64,000 nt of DNA from CAYSRJ01 sp964521865 (GTDB lineage Bacteria > Spirochaetota > B62-G9 > DRHN01), in NCBI GenBank assembly GCA_964521865.1, contig CAZFTJ010000023.1, forward strand, positions 6,037 to 70,036, read 5' to 3'. Position 1 is the first letter of the stretch. Each line of letters starts with the position of its first letter. This document shows, piece after piece, positions 24,850 to 33,201 of the stretch. Under the pieces are notes generated by a model. It saw only the letters and a list, made by a program, of their open reading frames with translations. It did no database searches and was not told where the DNA came from. A program made the position numbers and the translations under genes.

Positions 24850-26646
24850 CTATTCAAGAGGAACAACACCGCTCTCTTTCAGTGCATGAAATATGCGTAC
24901 GGCTTTTTTCGGGCCGATACCCCGTACGCTTTTCAGTGCTTCTATGCTGACCGGTGTGCTGCTGTTGTCGATAACCGATAGTATTGCAGAAACAAGGGCG
25001 TCTCCGATTCCAGGCACATCCCCGAGCCGGGATACAAGCATTTCTTTCGCCCTGATTGTTACGTGGTAGGTATTTGCATAACGGTGCACCTCATCCCGCA
25101 CCGACATCAGCAATTTGAGTGCAGGGTCGCTTTTTTCAAGCCGAATCGGCTTTTTCCTTCCGTTCAGATAAATATCCTCATGCCTCTTTGCCAGCCCGAC
25201 GACCGGTATATCGTGAATTCCGAGAGCCTTCAATACGCTTTTCGCACCGTTCACCTGCTGTAAGCCGCCGTCGACAAAAACCAGATCCGGCAGGGATTTC
25301 TTTTCATTGAGCAGACGCTGGTATCGTCTTGCAACTGCCTCACGAATCATCCCGACATCGTTCTGTCCCGGGGTAAATCTGATTCTGAACCTCCTGTAAT
25401 ACATCCGGTCGGGCGTACCTGCTGTAAACCGTACCATTCCCGCCACGGAATAACTACCAAGCGTTGTTGCAATGTCAAATGCCTCTATACGGTGCGGTTG
25501 TACCGGAAGATGCAGTACCTTTTCTAATCTCTCAAGCTCGATGAAAGGTTCGGGTGAGCTTGATAGTTCCAGATTTTTCTGCAGCGCATTTCTGCACGCA
25601 AGGTCCACAAGTCTTTTTTTAGCTCCTCTTTCGGGTATCGCAGCTCGAACAGCCTGTTTGTATGTCTTTTTCAGGTAAAGGTTGACTAACTCAAGATTGG
25701 GTATATCGAAGGGAAGCAGTATTCTCCTGGGGGCGGGTGTAACACCATCGTAGTGAAGCGGTAAGAATTGCTCGAGTACCTGAGACAGGCTTTCTCCCTG
25801 TTTTACCGTATAGTCCCGCTTGCCGATCATTTTACCGTTTCTTTTCACAAGAACAGTAACCGTACATGCGTCTTCACCCTTTGCAATGCCTATGAAATCT
25901 TCATTCTCGCCTGCGCCGGTGGTCATTTTCTGCTCTTCCAGCAGGTGATTGATCGCACGAATTCTGTCCCGTGACTGCATTGCCTGTTCATACTGCCTGG
26001 TTTGTGCCTCGTATTCCATCTGCTTTTTTATACTGGACACGAGCTTCCGGTTCTGTCCCTTTAGAAAAAGTACCACCTGATCGACGAGTTTGACGTATTC
26101 TTCTGCAGAGATTTTACCGCAGCAGGGACAGACGCATTTTCCGAGGTAGTAGTTGATGCACGGTGTTGAAGGTTTCTTTTTATCCAGGTTTATACCGCAT
26201 CGGCGTACGGGAAAAATTTCGGTTATGGTGCGTATCGTTCTATTTACATACGAAGCGTTTGTATACGGGCCGAAATACAGGGCGCCGTCATCCAGTTTTG
26301 TTCGCGTTTTGATTATTCTGGGAAAGGTTTCCCTCGTTATCTTGATATATGGGTATGATTGATTTTCCTTGAGCTCGATGTTGTACCGCGGTTTGTATCG
26401 TTTAATGAGGTTGCTTTCGAGTATCAGCGCTTCGACTTCATTGTCGGTAATAAAGGTTTCAACGGATGAAATCTGCCGGACAAGGTTTTCGGTTTTTCCG
26501 TTCTGCAATCCTCTGTGAAAGTAGGAGGACACCCGTTTTTTGAGGTTTTTCGCCTTGCCGATGTAGAGAATCCGGTTATCTTCCCCCCGCATGAGGTATA
26601 CGCCGGGTCGCTCGGGGATATTTTTGACGGATATGCGCGTATACAT
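24850..26646 (-). CDS. uvrC: Excinuclease ABC subunit C
   Basis: The 598-residue protein has the UvrC order: GIY-YIG nuclease at the N-terminus (GVYLMRGEDNRILYIGKAK), a Cys cluster (CINYYLGKCVCPCCG), the UVR motif around 205-240, an RNase H-like C-terminal nuclease domain (IEAFDIATTLGSYSVAGMV, LPDLVFVDGGLQQV) and two helix-hairpin-helix motifs at the end (VPGIGDALVSAIL, VRGIGPKKAVRIF). It makes both cuts around bulky DNA damage together with UvrA and UvrB. The start at 26646 has AAGAGGAATG upstream. It is transcribed alone. Confidence 0.96.
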   Translation of the reverse strand: MYTRISVKNIPERPGVYLMRGEDNRILYIGKAKNLKKRVSSYFHRGLQNGKTENLVRQISSVETFITDNEVEALILESNLIKRYKPRYNIELKENQSYPYIKITRETFPRIIKTRTKLDDGALYFGPYTNASYVNRTIRTITEIFPVRRCGINLDKKKPSTPCINYYLGKCVCPCCGKISAEEYVKLVDQVVLFLKGQNRKLVSSIKKQMEYEAQTRQYEQAMQSRDRIRAINHLLEEQKMTTGAGENEDFIGIAKGEDACTVTVLVKRNGKMIGKRDYTVKQGESLSQVLEQFLPLHYDGVTPAPRRILLPFDIPNLELVNLYLKKTYKQAVRAAIPERGAKKRLVDLACRNALQKNLELSSSPEPFIELERLEKVLHLPVQPHRIEAFDIATTLGSYSVAGMVRFTAGTPDRMYYRRFRIRFTPGQNDVGMIREAVARRYQRLLNEKKSLPDLVFVDGGLQQVNGAKSVLKALGIHDIPVVGLAKRHEDIYLNGRKKPIRLEKSDPALKLLMSVRDEVHRYANTYHVTIRAKEMLVSRLGDVPGIGDALVSAILSVIDNSSTPVSIEALKSVRGIGPKKAVRIFHALKESGVVPLE

Positions 26647-26793
26647 GTGTCATTCCTCTTTTCTATCTGCGTACCCGGCAGCTACAGGATCGAAGCGTAA
26701 AACGTATACTTCGGTTTCATTTCTACTTCGCCCCTGCTTCATCAAATCGCAAACAGGTATTTTGTGAACAGGAGTCAAAAAATTATTTTCGCC

Positions 26794-26822
26794 TTGACTT
26801 AATGATTGTGTGGTACTACCTT
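26794..26822 (+). promoter_or_regulatory. Candidate sigma-70-type promoter of rpsT
   Basis: TTGACT and TACCTT lie 17 bases apart, about 105 bases before the rpsT start. The same -10 variant is seen ahead of tuf. Seen by eye only. Confidence 0.4.
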
Positions 26823-26927
26823 AACTCTCGCAAGAATTGTTGCGTCTTATACCTCTTTAACGCTGGTATATACTCAAAATAATATATTTTATTTCGGAAA
26901 TCTGACATTATTTTAAGGAGGGTTTAA

Positions 26928-27188
26928 TTGGCATCTCATAGATCGGCAAAGAAGAGTGTCCGCCAGGATGCAAAAGTACGGATGAGAAATCGGATGTGGA
27001 AATCAAGGATAAAAACTGCGAAGAACAAACTTGAAAAGGCCCTCGACGAAAAAAAGGTTGATGACATTGATACACTTTTTAGAGAGTATGTCTCTGTTAT
27101 TGACAGTGCAGAATCAAAAGGTGTGATTCACCGAAATACTGCATCGAGAAAGAAAACAAGAATGGCTCAAAAGCTACCCGCCAGGTAA
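26928..27188 (+). CDS. rpsT: Ribosomal protein S20
   Basis: The 86-residue basic protein (ASHRSAKKSVRQDAKVRMRN, then HRNTASRKKTRMAQKL) is S20, which binds 16S rRNA in the body of the small subunit. It starts at TTG 26928 behind AAGGAGG, with no better start nearby. It is monocistronic or read with the following HU-type gene, 268 bases downstream; that gap holds no gene that I can see. Confidence 0.95.
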   Translation: MASHRSAKKSVRQDAKVRMRNRMWKSRIKTAKNKLEKALDEKKVDDIDTLFREYVSVIDSAESKGVIHRNTASRKKTRMAQKLPAR

Positions 27189-27456
27189 CGATAAACCAGC
27201 ATTCTTTCAGGTAATAAATAATACGCACATAAAAGTTTCCGTATGGCTAAAATCCGCCTGTTCGCAGAATAAATACCGTGAAATTATTGAATTCTCCTGC
27301 TAAAACATAAAATTGTCATAAAATTCATATTGATATTTATTATAATTTGTGCATAATATTTCCACAGGCATTGCAATTAATACACTCCATGCTGGATACT
27401 GAGGTCTACACGCCGTATGACTGCTGTTAATTCCGGGTGAGAAAAAGGAGGTAATT

Positions 27457-27741
27457 TTGACGAAAGCGGAAATCGTAGAAGAAATAAATGAAAAATTAGG
27501 ATTAACAAAAAAAGATATTGCCCGGGTGATAGATCTTTTTTTTGAAATTATTAAAGAGGGGTTGCGCAACGATGAGCACATCGAACTCAGAGGATTCGGC
27601 ACGTTTGAGGTAAAAACAAGAGAGGAGAGAGAAGCCCGGAACCCAAAAACTGGTGATTCAGTGCGTGTGCCGAGGAGGAAGGTCCCCTATTTCAGACCTG
27701 GCAAAGAATTGAAATCCATTTCTAAAAATAGAATCAACTAA
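27457..27741 (+). CDS. HU/IHF-family DNA-binding protein
   Basis: The 94-residue protein has the whole family pattern: TKAEIVEEINEKLGL, a conserved RGFGTFEVKTREEREARNPK arm and a GKELK end. It bends and compacts DNA as a dimer. It starts at TTG 27457 behind AAAAAGGAGG. The extended N-terminal helix pair and the PRRKVPYFRPGK end leave HU and IHF-alpha both possible. The lnt gene follows after 33 bases. Confidence 0.93.
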   Translation: MTKAEIVEEINEKLGLTKKDIARVIDLFFEIIKEGLRNDEHIELRGFGTFEVKTREEREARNPKTGDSVRVPRRKVPYFRPGKELKSISKNRIN

Positions 27742-27774
27742 TTACAGCAGGCCCTTCGATAGATAACTCCACCA

Positions 27775-29448
27775 ATGAACATTGATAAAATCGACGATGC
27801 CTACCGGTATTTAAAAAAGGGACCATACAGGGGAATGCTGGAGAAATACAGATGGCTTATCCTTTCCCTGCTGTCGTCTGTTCTTCTCATATTTACCTTT
27901 CCTGAACCCGGACTGCCGCTTCTCGGATGGATAGCCCTCGCACCTCTGTTTGTTGTTATTCAACGTGAAAAATTCACTCGTGTCGTATTATCGGCCGTTG
28001 TAACGAGCGTGGTTTTTAACATCTTTTATCTATGGTGGGTAAAGGAGTATAAACATCCGCTCGCGCTTTCAGGTGCAGTCCTTGCGGAAGTCGTTTTTTT
28101 TACCCCTGCTGTTCTGCTTTCACGATTCCTCTTTCATAATTGTGCGCTTGTTGCACGGAGAAGGCATCCGTTCGGTTTAAAAAAACACATCTATATCGAA
28201 TATCTGAAGCCGTTGATGCTCCCTCTGGGCTGGATTGCGATGGATTATTTGAAAACTATCGGGTTTCTCGCATTTCCGTGGGGAATACTCGCATACAGCC
28301 AGTATAAAAACCACCTGTTTATTCAGACTGCAAGTATATTCGGAATATGGGGAATCGATCTGATTATGCTGTACTGGAATGCCGTTCTTTCGGTTCTTCT
28401 TGTGGTACTGCTTTTCAACAAGAAACAGCTCATTCGCGTCTGCGTCCTGCATGGTCTGATTGTTATGCTGCTGATAGGAGTATCGTTTGTTTTTGGAATG
28501 CTGAAACGGGTGGAGGAGAAAAAGGGTTTTTCCAACTTTCGGCGTATTGCCCTGATACAGGCAAATCTTGACCCCTGGAGCCCTCGAGTAAGGGAAAATC
28601 TCGAAACAGAAATGAGGATTACAGACCGGGCGCTGGCCGAAAATCCGGACATTGTCGTATGGAGTGAATCATCCGTTCCATTTTACTATCGGTACCATCT
28701 GGCGGAAGGCAATAGGTATGCGGAAATGATGCATGAGTATATTGTCGGTTTGAACAAACCATTCGTGTTTGGGACGGTCGATCTGGAAGGTGAACGGAAA
28801 AACGGAAGGTATGTCGGTGATTCCTATAACGTTGCTCTGTTTTACAACGGCGGTGCATTAAAAGGCGTGTACCGCAAGATACATCTCGTACCCTTCGGGG
28901 AGTGGTTTCCCTATAAAAGGTTGTTTCCCTTTGTTTCGAAAATTCTCGAGAATGCCGGTGCAGGCGATTTCAATCCCGGCCGGGATTATACGGTGTTTCA
29001 CACCGGCGATCTCTCATTCAATGTACTTATCTGCTTCGAGGATGCATTCGGCAACCTTGCTCGACGGTTTGTTTTAGGAGGGAGTGACCTTATCGTCAAC
29101 ATCACGAATGACGCATGGACCGGAAGTCCAAAAGCCGAGGTGCAGCACTACGTCAAATCGATTTTTCGAGCGGTCGAAAACAGGAGAAGCCTCGTCAGGG
29201 CGGCAAATGGGGGTGTAACGGCGTGCATAGATCCCTATGGGAAGGAGCTTTACAGTCTGCCTCTGTTTACCACCGGCTATCTTGTGTGCGAAGTACCTGT
29301 CTTCGATAAAAAAGGGCCGGTGACATTTTATACGCGGTATGGAGACCTTCCCGCACTTGTTCTTTTTTGTGCCGCCGGAGCACTTTTCCTGCTCCTCCTG
29401 TTTCGACGGGCCCTTTATAAAATGGGTGAGCAATCAAGACCCGGTTGA
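27775..29448 (+). CDS. lnt: Apolipoprotein N-acyltransferase
   Basis: The 557-residue protein has an N-terminal group of hydrophobic segments and a C-terminal periplasmic nitrilase-like domain with the catalytic triad Glu298 (VVWSESSVPF), Lys368 (YRKIHLVPFGEW) and Cys420 (LICFEDAF). It adds the third acyl chain to lipoproteins in the inner membrane, the last step after Lgt and LspA. The first 20 residues precede the usual N-terminus, so a start at ATG 27838 is an alternative. Its presence means that an outer membrane with triacylated lipoproteins is likely. Confidence 0.93.
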   Translation: MNIDKIDDAYRYLKKGPYRGMLEKYRWLILSLLSSVLLIFTFPEPGLPLLGWIALAPLFVVIQREKFTRVVLSAVVTSVVFNIFYLWWVKEYKHPLALSGAVLAEVVFFTPAVLLSRFLFHNCALVARRRHPFGLKKHIYIEYLKPLMLPLGWIAMDYLKTIGFLAFPWGILAYSQYKNHLFIQTASIFGIWGIDLIMLYWNAVLSVLLVVLLFNKKQLIRVCVLHGLIVMLLIGVSFVFGMLKRVEEKKGFSNFRRIALIQANLDPWSPRVRENLETEMRITDRALAENPDIVVWSESSVPFYYRYHLAEGNRYAEMMHEYIVGLNKPFVFGTVDLEGERKNGRYVGDSYNVALFYNGGALKGVYRKIHLVPFGEWFPYKRLFPFVSKILENAGAGDFNPGRDYTVFHTGDLSFNVLICFEDAFGNLARRFVLGGSDLIVNITNDAWTGSPKAEVQHYVKSIFRAVENRRSLVRAANGGVTACIDPYGKELYSLPLFTTGYLVCEVPVFDKKGPVTFYTRYGDLPALVLFCAAGALFLLLLFRRALYKMGEQSRPG

Positions 29449-29469
29449 CACAGTTATGCCTGTTTTTAT

Positions 29470-29539
29470 GACGTCGCCGGTGTATTACGGCTCTTCGCTT
29501 TACAGCCGTTTTGTTTTTGCCGCGTCCAGGCGGCATTAA
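29470..29539 (-). repeat. Possible copy F of the dispersed intergenic repeat
   Basis: On the minus strand it begins TTTAATGCCGCCTGGACGCG followed by GCAAAAACAAAACGG. Only the first 20 bases or so match the family clearly, so it may be a decayed copy. It lies in the 172-base gap between lnt and the response regulator gene. Confidence 0.35.
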
Positions 29540-29620
29540 AAATCTGTTGACAGAAAGCTGAAAAAAAATATCATGGAGGGTATGTTGAAAGTAGTGTAGA
29601 AGCTCTAGGAGTTTTTTGCG

Positions 29621-30265
29621 GTGAATCAGAAGATGAAGTTTGAGGGAAAAATTCTCGTTGCAGATGATGAGAGGGTAAATGTTGAATTTTTCGAGGTAAT
29701 GCTGAGCAAACTCGGGTTTTCTGTCGTAGCGGCCTACGATGGAGAGGAGGTGTTGAAAAAGCTGGGAGAGTTCAGGCCCGACCTCATACTGCTTGACCTC
29801 CTTATGCCCCGTCTGAACGGATTCACGGTAATTGAGAAGCTGAAGAAAGACGATTCGACAAAGGATATTCCCATAATCGTGCTCTCCGCGGTAAGCGACG
29901 TGGACAAAAAGGTGGATTTGCTCGAGCTCGGAATCGACGACTACATAATCAAGCCTTTCAACTTTATTGAAATACTTGCCAGAATTCGGAGCGTTCTCAG
30001 ATCAAAGGCGTACAGAGATGAGCTGTGCAATAACGAAAAACGCATACGAATGCTGAGGGCTTTTGAGAAGTCTCTCGAGACATTTTTTACAGACACGCGC
30101 AGAAATTCACAGGAGATAATTGAGTATATTGAAAAGAGCGGGGCGGCAGAAACGGAGTGCATGAAACTGCTGCAGACGGTAGTGGAAAGGGAGGAGAGGC
30201 TTATACAGAGTATTGATAATTTGAGAAAACGGTACACCGGGCTGATGTCCGAGGGGAGATACTGA
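29621..30265 (+). CDS. Response regulator: receiver domain with a C-terminal helical extension
   Basis: The 214-residue protein has a complete receiver domain (about 8-130): acidic pair in ILVADDERVN, phosphorylation site Asp59 in LILLDLLMPRLNG, Ser in IIVLSAVS and Lys in DDYIIKPF. The last 80 residues are predicted helical and coiled-coil-like, with no DNA-binding motif. It probably works through protein contacts. The start is GTG 29621. It is followed within 26 bases by a TPR-like miniprotein and then a bactofilin, so a link to cell shape or envelope is possible but unproven. Confidence 0.87.
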   Translation: MNQKMKFEGKILVADDERVNVEFFEVMLSKLGFSVVAAYDGEEVLKKLGEFRPDLILLDLLMPRLNGFTVIEKLKKDDSTKDIPIIVLSAVSDVDKKVDLLELGIDDYIIKPFNFIEILARIRSVLRSKAYRDELCNNEKRIRMLRAFEKSLETFFTDTRRNSQEIIEYIEKSGAAETECMKLLQTVVEREERLIQSIDNLRKRYTGLMSEGRY

Positions 30266-30290
30266 TTGCCCGGATTCGGAGGGAAACAGT

Positions 30291-30512
30291 GTGATAGGTG
30301 AAAACAAAAAAAGGATGATTGAAATGTACACGAGGGGTCTCAGGCTGTACAAAGAGATGAAATTCAAAGAGGCGTTGAGCTTTTTCAAGAAGGCGCTCGA
30401 ATTCGAATCTGCGGATGGGCCGAGCAGACTCTATGTAGCCCGGTGCGTCGAGCTGATCAAGAATCCACCGCCTCCCGATTGGGACCGCGTGTTTACCATG
30501 ACCACAAAATAA
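30291..30512 (+). CDS. Small TPR-like protein
   Basis: The 73-residue protein is one TPR-like helix pair (RGLRLYKEMKFKEALSFFKK, ALEFESADGPSRLYVARC) ending in NPPPPDWDRVFTMTTK. The same ending is found at the C-terminus of some class III adenylate cyclases with TPR repeats, so this looks like that module made as a separate gene. It starts at GTG 30291 behind GGAGGGAAACAGT. It lies between the response regulator and the bactofilin genes, 18 bases before the latter. The function is not known. Confidence 0.75.
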   Translation: MIGENKKRMIEMYTRGLRLYKEMKFKEALSFFKKALEFESADGPSRLYVARCVELIKNPPPPDWDRVFTMTTK

Positions 30513-30530
30513 AGGCGAAGAGGTATTTAC

Positions 30531-30968
30531 ATGGGGAAGACGAACAATTATACCGACATAAAGGATGCCGAAAAGGTTGAAACCGTGTTCAGTGAGGCGA
30601 CAACATTCAACGGGGTGTTGAAATTTGACCGGTCCATAAAAATTGAGGGTAAATTCAAGGGACGTATCATTTCAAAGGGTTTTCTCATCATCGGAGAGAC
30701 TGCAAAGGTTCGTGCAAACATAAAGGCCAGTTCGATAATTATTGCGGGCGAGCTCCGGGGCGATGTTGAGGCGTATGAACGGCTTGAAATGCTTCCGACC
30801 GGCAAGCTTTACGGTAATATCAAGACGAAAAAGTTGAAAATGGCGGACGGTGTGGTATTTGAGGGCTCATGCGAGATGCTCAAATATACAGGCGCTCAGG
30901 ATCTTGCTGTAGGCTCCCAGCGTACTGCAGGAAAGAAAAAGGAGGTCTATCAGACTCTCGACGGTTGA
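30531..30968 (+). CDS. Bactofilin (polymer-forming cytoskeletal protein)
   Basis: The 145-residue protein has the bactofilin beta-helix core: TTFNGVLKFDRSIKIEGKFK, then IIIAGELRGDVEAYERLEML and GKLYGNIKTKKLKMADGVVF, with short polar ends. Bactofilins self-assemble without nucleotides and help in cell shape, pole organisation or motility; in helical bacteria they are linked to cell curvature. It is the last gene of the three-gene operon begun by the response regulator. Confidence 0.93.
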   Translation: MGKTNNYTDIKDAEKVETVFSEATTFNGVLKFDRSIKIEGKFKGRIISKGFLIIGETAKVRANIKASSIIIAGELRGDVEAYERLEMLPTGKLYGNIKTKKLKMADGVVFEGSCEMLKYTGAQDLAVGSQRTAGKKKEVYQTLDG

Positions 30969-31019
30969 TCTTCCTCCGTTTTATCTGTATAAAATCCAAT
31001 CTATGGTTTTGTCCATTGG

Positions 31020-31133
31020 AACAGAGGCCGTTTGGCCTGTACACGTACCTGCATTTACTCGCAAATTCAGGTGAGCGGACACGATCCCTGCGTGCATATC
31101 GCAGAAAACATGCCGCTTGACGGCGGCACTGTC
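31020..31133 (-). repeat. Copy E of the dispersed intergenic repeat
   Basis: On the minus strand it reads GTGCCGCCGTCAAGCGGCAT, GTTTTCTGCGATATGCACGC, AGGG, then GTGTCCGCT. The first 45 bases match copy D with few changes. It lies between the bactofilin gene and the tRNA-Thr promoter. Confidence 0.65.
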
Positions 31134-31153
31134 CAGAATGATCGGGAAAACTC

Positions 31154-31181
31154 TTGACTTTTTAATCGATTATTATATATT
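31154..31181 (+). promoter_or_regulatory. Promoter of tRNA-Thr
   Basis: TTGACT and TATATT with a 16-base spacer end 31 bases before the mature tRNA. The AT-rich spacer and the position make this one of the better promoters in the window. Confidence 0.55.
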
Positions 31182-31212
31182 CACTGCGACTATATGATTT
31201 ATGAGTTTTTTC

Positions 31213-31285
31213 GCCCACATAGCTCAGCAGGAAGAGCACGTCATTGGTAATGACGAGGTCACCGGTTCAAATCCGGTTGTGGGCT
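31213..31285 (+). tRNA. tRNA-Thr (anticodon GGT)
   Basis: The acceptor arms GCCCACA and TGTGGGC pair, the D arm (GCTCAGCAGGAAGAGC), anticodon stem (CGTCA...TGACG) with loop TTGGTAA, and T arm (CCGGTTCAAATCCGG) all form. The anticodon GGT reads ACC and ACT. No CCA end is encoded. It leads the rpmG - tRNA-Trp - secE block. Confidence 0.95.
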
Positions 31286-31534
31286 TACGGTTTTGCCTGG
31301 TGGAAAGCTGTTGTTTTTCATCGGAATTCCAGTTTCGAGTGAATGCGCTCGTTTCATTTCCCGGTCAATACCGGTTTTTTAGCAATCACTATTGAATGGG
31401 GCTTTCGGATAATCAGTGAAGGAGACGGGCTTTTCACGGACACACGTTCCGATAAGCTTCAATGGTTTGTGTTTTTATGATCTAAGTTTACGCACCTATA
31501 CTATGTGCGACTGGCATATACGGGAGTCTGATGT

Positions 31535-31690
31535 ATGAGAGAGCTGATATCTCTTACATGCGAGGTATGTAAGCACAGAAATTACACAACGGATAAAAAT
31601 AAAAGAAATACGCCGTCAAAACTTCAATTTAAAAAGTTCTGCCCTCACTGCGGTAAACATACCCTCCATAAGGAATCAAGCATCAAGTAG
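31535..31690 (+). CDS. rpmG: Ribosomal protein L33 (zinc form)
   Basis: The 51-residue protein MRELISLTCEVCKHRNYTT... keeps both zinc pairs, CEVC and CPHC, and ends HTLHKESSIK. It is a small protein near the E site of the large subunit. It lies between tRNA-Thr and tRNA-Trp, the usual place in many bacteria. CGGGAG precedes the ATG. A TATACT at 31497-31502 could be a -10 box but a matching -35 box is not seen. Confidence 0.95.
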   Translation: MRELISLTCEVCKHRNYTTDKNKRNTPSKLQFKKFCPHCGKHTLHKESSIK

Positions 31691-31789
31691 CGGCATTTAC
31701 GGATGAGTACGAAAGGCGGCCTGGAACGGGGCGCAGGTTGATTAATCTGCCCACGGATGGTATATTCTGATATGAAGTAGGAAAATGAA

Positions 31790-31863
31790 AGGCCAGTAGC
31801 TCCAACTGGTAGAGCGCCGGTCTCCAAAACCGGATGTTGCGGGTTCGAATCCTGCCTGGCCTG
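31790..31863 (+). tRNA. tRNA-Trp (anticodon CCA)
   Basis: Acceptor arms AGGCCAG and CTGGCCT pair; the anticodon arm CCGGTCTCCAAAACCGG shows CCA in the loop; the T arm GCGGGTTCGAATCCTGC is standard. No CCA end is encoded. It sits directly before secE, a conserved arrangement. Confidence 0.96.
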
Positions 31864-31897
31864 AATTTTCATGCCTTTGATTGGAAAGGAGAAGAAG

Positions 31898-32083
31898 TTG
31901 AAAAAAATTTTCAATTTTCTCAAGGAATCCAGGGCAGAACTCAGGAAGGTCAACTGGCCTTCAAAGGATGAGGTGTTTACCTCTACGAGGGTGGTTATAA
32001 TTTCAATTCTTGTCATTGCAGCTGTTATTGCACTTATTGATTACGTAATCAAAACGGTTGTATTCTCGATAATCGGTGGATAG
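31898..32083 (+). CDS. secE: Protein translocase subunit SecE
   Basis: The 61-residue protein has the conserved amphipathic segment ESRAELRKVNWPSKDEV followed by one membrane helix (VVIISILVIAAVIALIDYVI), the minimal single-span SecE. It clamps the two halves of SecY. TTG 31898 is preferred because AAAGGAG lies seven bases upstream; ATG 31871, nine codons earlier, would start right after the tRNA and would have no ribosome site. The stop is one base before the nusG start. Confidence 0.92.
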   Translation: MKKIFNFLKESRAELRKVNWPSKDEVFTSTRVVIISILVIAAVIALIDYVIKTVVFSIIGG

Positions 32084-32084
32084 T

Positions 32085-32648
32085 ATGTCGAAAAACTGGT
32101 ATGTACTCCATACATATTCGGGATATGAGAGTAAAGTCGAAAAGGGAATAAAGAACCTGATAGAGAACAACAATCTCGGAGGATATATTTTCCAGGTCAA
32201 GGTCCCGTCGGAAGAAGTTGCAGAAATTAAAAACGGGAAAAAAAAGGTATCCAGAAAGAAATATTTTCCCGGATATATTCTCATTGAGATGAACATTCCG
32301 GAGGAGCCGGAGTACGAGTGGAAGAAAATACTGACACTCATTACCAAGATACCCGGCGTAACGGGATTTGTCGGTTCGGGGCGCAACAAGAAACCCATTC
32401 CGCTTTCGGGTAGCGATGTGAAAAGTGTTCTGCAGCGAATGGGGGAGATAAAAGGCGACAAGGTAACGGTTCCTCGTATGCTGTATGCAGTCGGCGAAAC
32501 AGTTAAGGTGAACGATGGACCGTTCAAATCCTTCACTGGAACGGTAGAGGATATTAACAACGAGAAAGGAAAGATCAGGGTAAGAGTTGAAATATTCGGG
32601 AGATCGACACCGGTTGAACTGGATTTTCTACAGATAGAAAAAATTTAA
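32085..32648 (+). CDS. nusG: Transcription termination/antitermination factor NusG
   Basis: The 187-residue protein has the NGN domain (NWYVLHTYSGYESKVEKGI, FPGYILIEM, VTGFVG) and the C-terminal KOW domain (VGETVKVNDGPFKSFTGTVE). It binds RNA polymerase and links it to Rho or the ribosome. An extra GTG nine bases upstream overlaps secE; ATG 32085 fits the family. The next gene, rplK, starts 124 bases downstream with only weak signals in between. Confidence 0.96.
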   Translation: MSKNWYVLHTYSGYESKVEKGIKNLIENNNLGGYIFQVKVPSEEVAEIKNGKKKVSRKKYFPGYILIEMNIPEEPEYEWKKILTLITKIPGVTGFVGSGRNKKPIPLSGSDVKSVLQRMGEIKGDKVTVPRMLYAVGETVKVNDGPFKSFTGTVEDINNEKGKIRVRVEIFGRSTPVELDFLQIEKI

Positions 32649-32771
32649 ACGTACTGTACGCTGCAGGCTATCACCATTACACCGTCAAAGTGATTGACGC
32701 TGAAAAAATCTGCAATTATATTTACAGCTCGCGCAAACAACAACATACATCGGTCGACGGGATATAAAAGC

Positions 32772-33197
32772 ATGGCGAAAAAGATAAGCGGTACCATTAA
32801 GCTGCAGATACCTGCGGGGGAGGCGAATCCTGCTCCGCCGGTCGGACCTGCTCTTGGACAGCACGGTGTGAATATCATGGAGTTCTGCAAGGCCTTCAAT
32901 TCCCAGACGGAATCCCAGAAGGGCACCATTATACCTGTTATTATCACGGTCTATGAAAACAAGTCTTTCTCCTTTATTACGAAGACACCGCCTGCAGCTG
33001 TTTTAATAAAGAAAACATTAAATCTTGAAAAGGGGTCGGGAGAACCGAACAAGAACAAAGTTGGGGTTTTAACTTCCAAACAGCTTGAAGAAATCGCGAA
33101 AATCAAATTCCCGGATCTGAATGCATACGATATAGAAGCGGCAAAAAAAATCATCAGCGGAACTGCAAGAAGTATGGGAGTTGATATACAGGAGTAG
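32772..33197 (+). CDS. rplK: Ribosomal protein L11
   Basis: The 141-residue protein (KLQIPAGEANPAPPVGPALG, then the C-terminal rRNA-binding KQLEEIAKIKFPDLNAYD and GTARSMGV) is full-length L11 of the GTPase-associated centre. ATG 32772 gives the family N-terminus MAKKISGTIKLQ; 26 further upstream codons are open but not coding. It overlaps no gene, and rplA starts five bases after its stop. Confidence 0.97.
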   Translation: MAKKISGTIKLQIPAGEANPAPPVGPALGQHGVNIMEFCKAFNSQTESQKGTIIPVIITVYENKSFSFITKTPPAAVLIKKTLNLEKGSGEPNKNKVGVLTSKQLEEIAKIKFPDLNAYDIEAAKKIISGTARSMGVDIQE

Positions 33198-33201
33198 CAG
33201 G

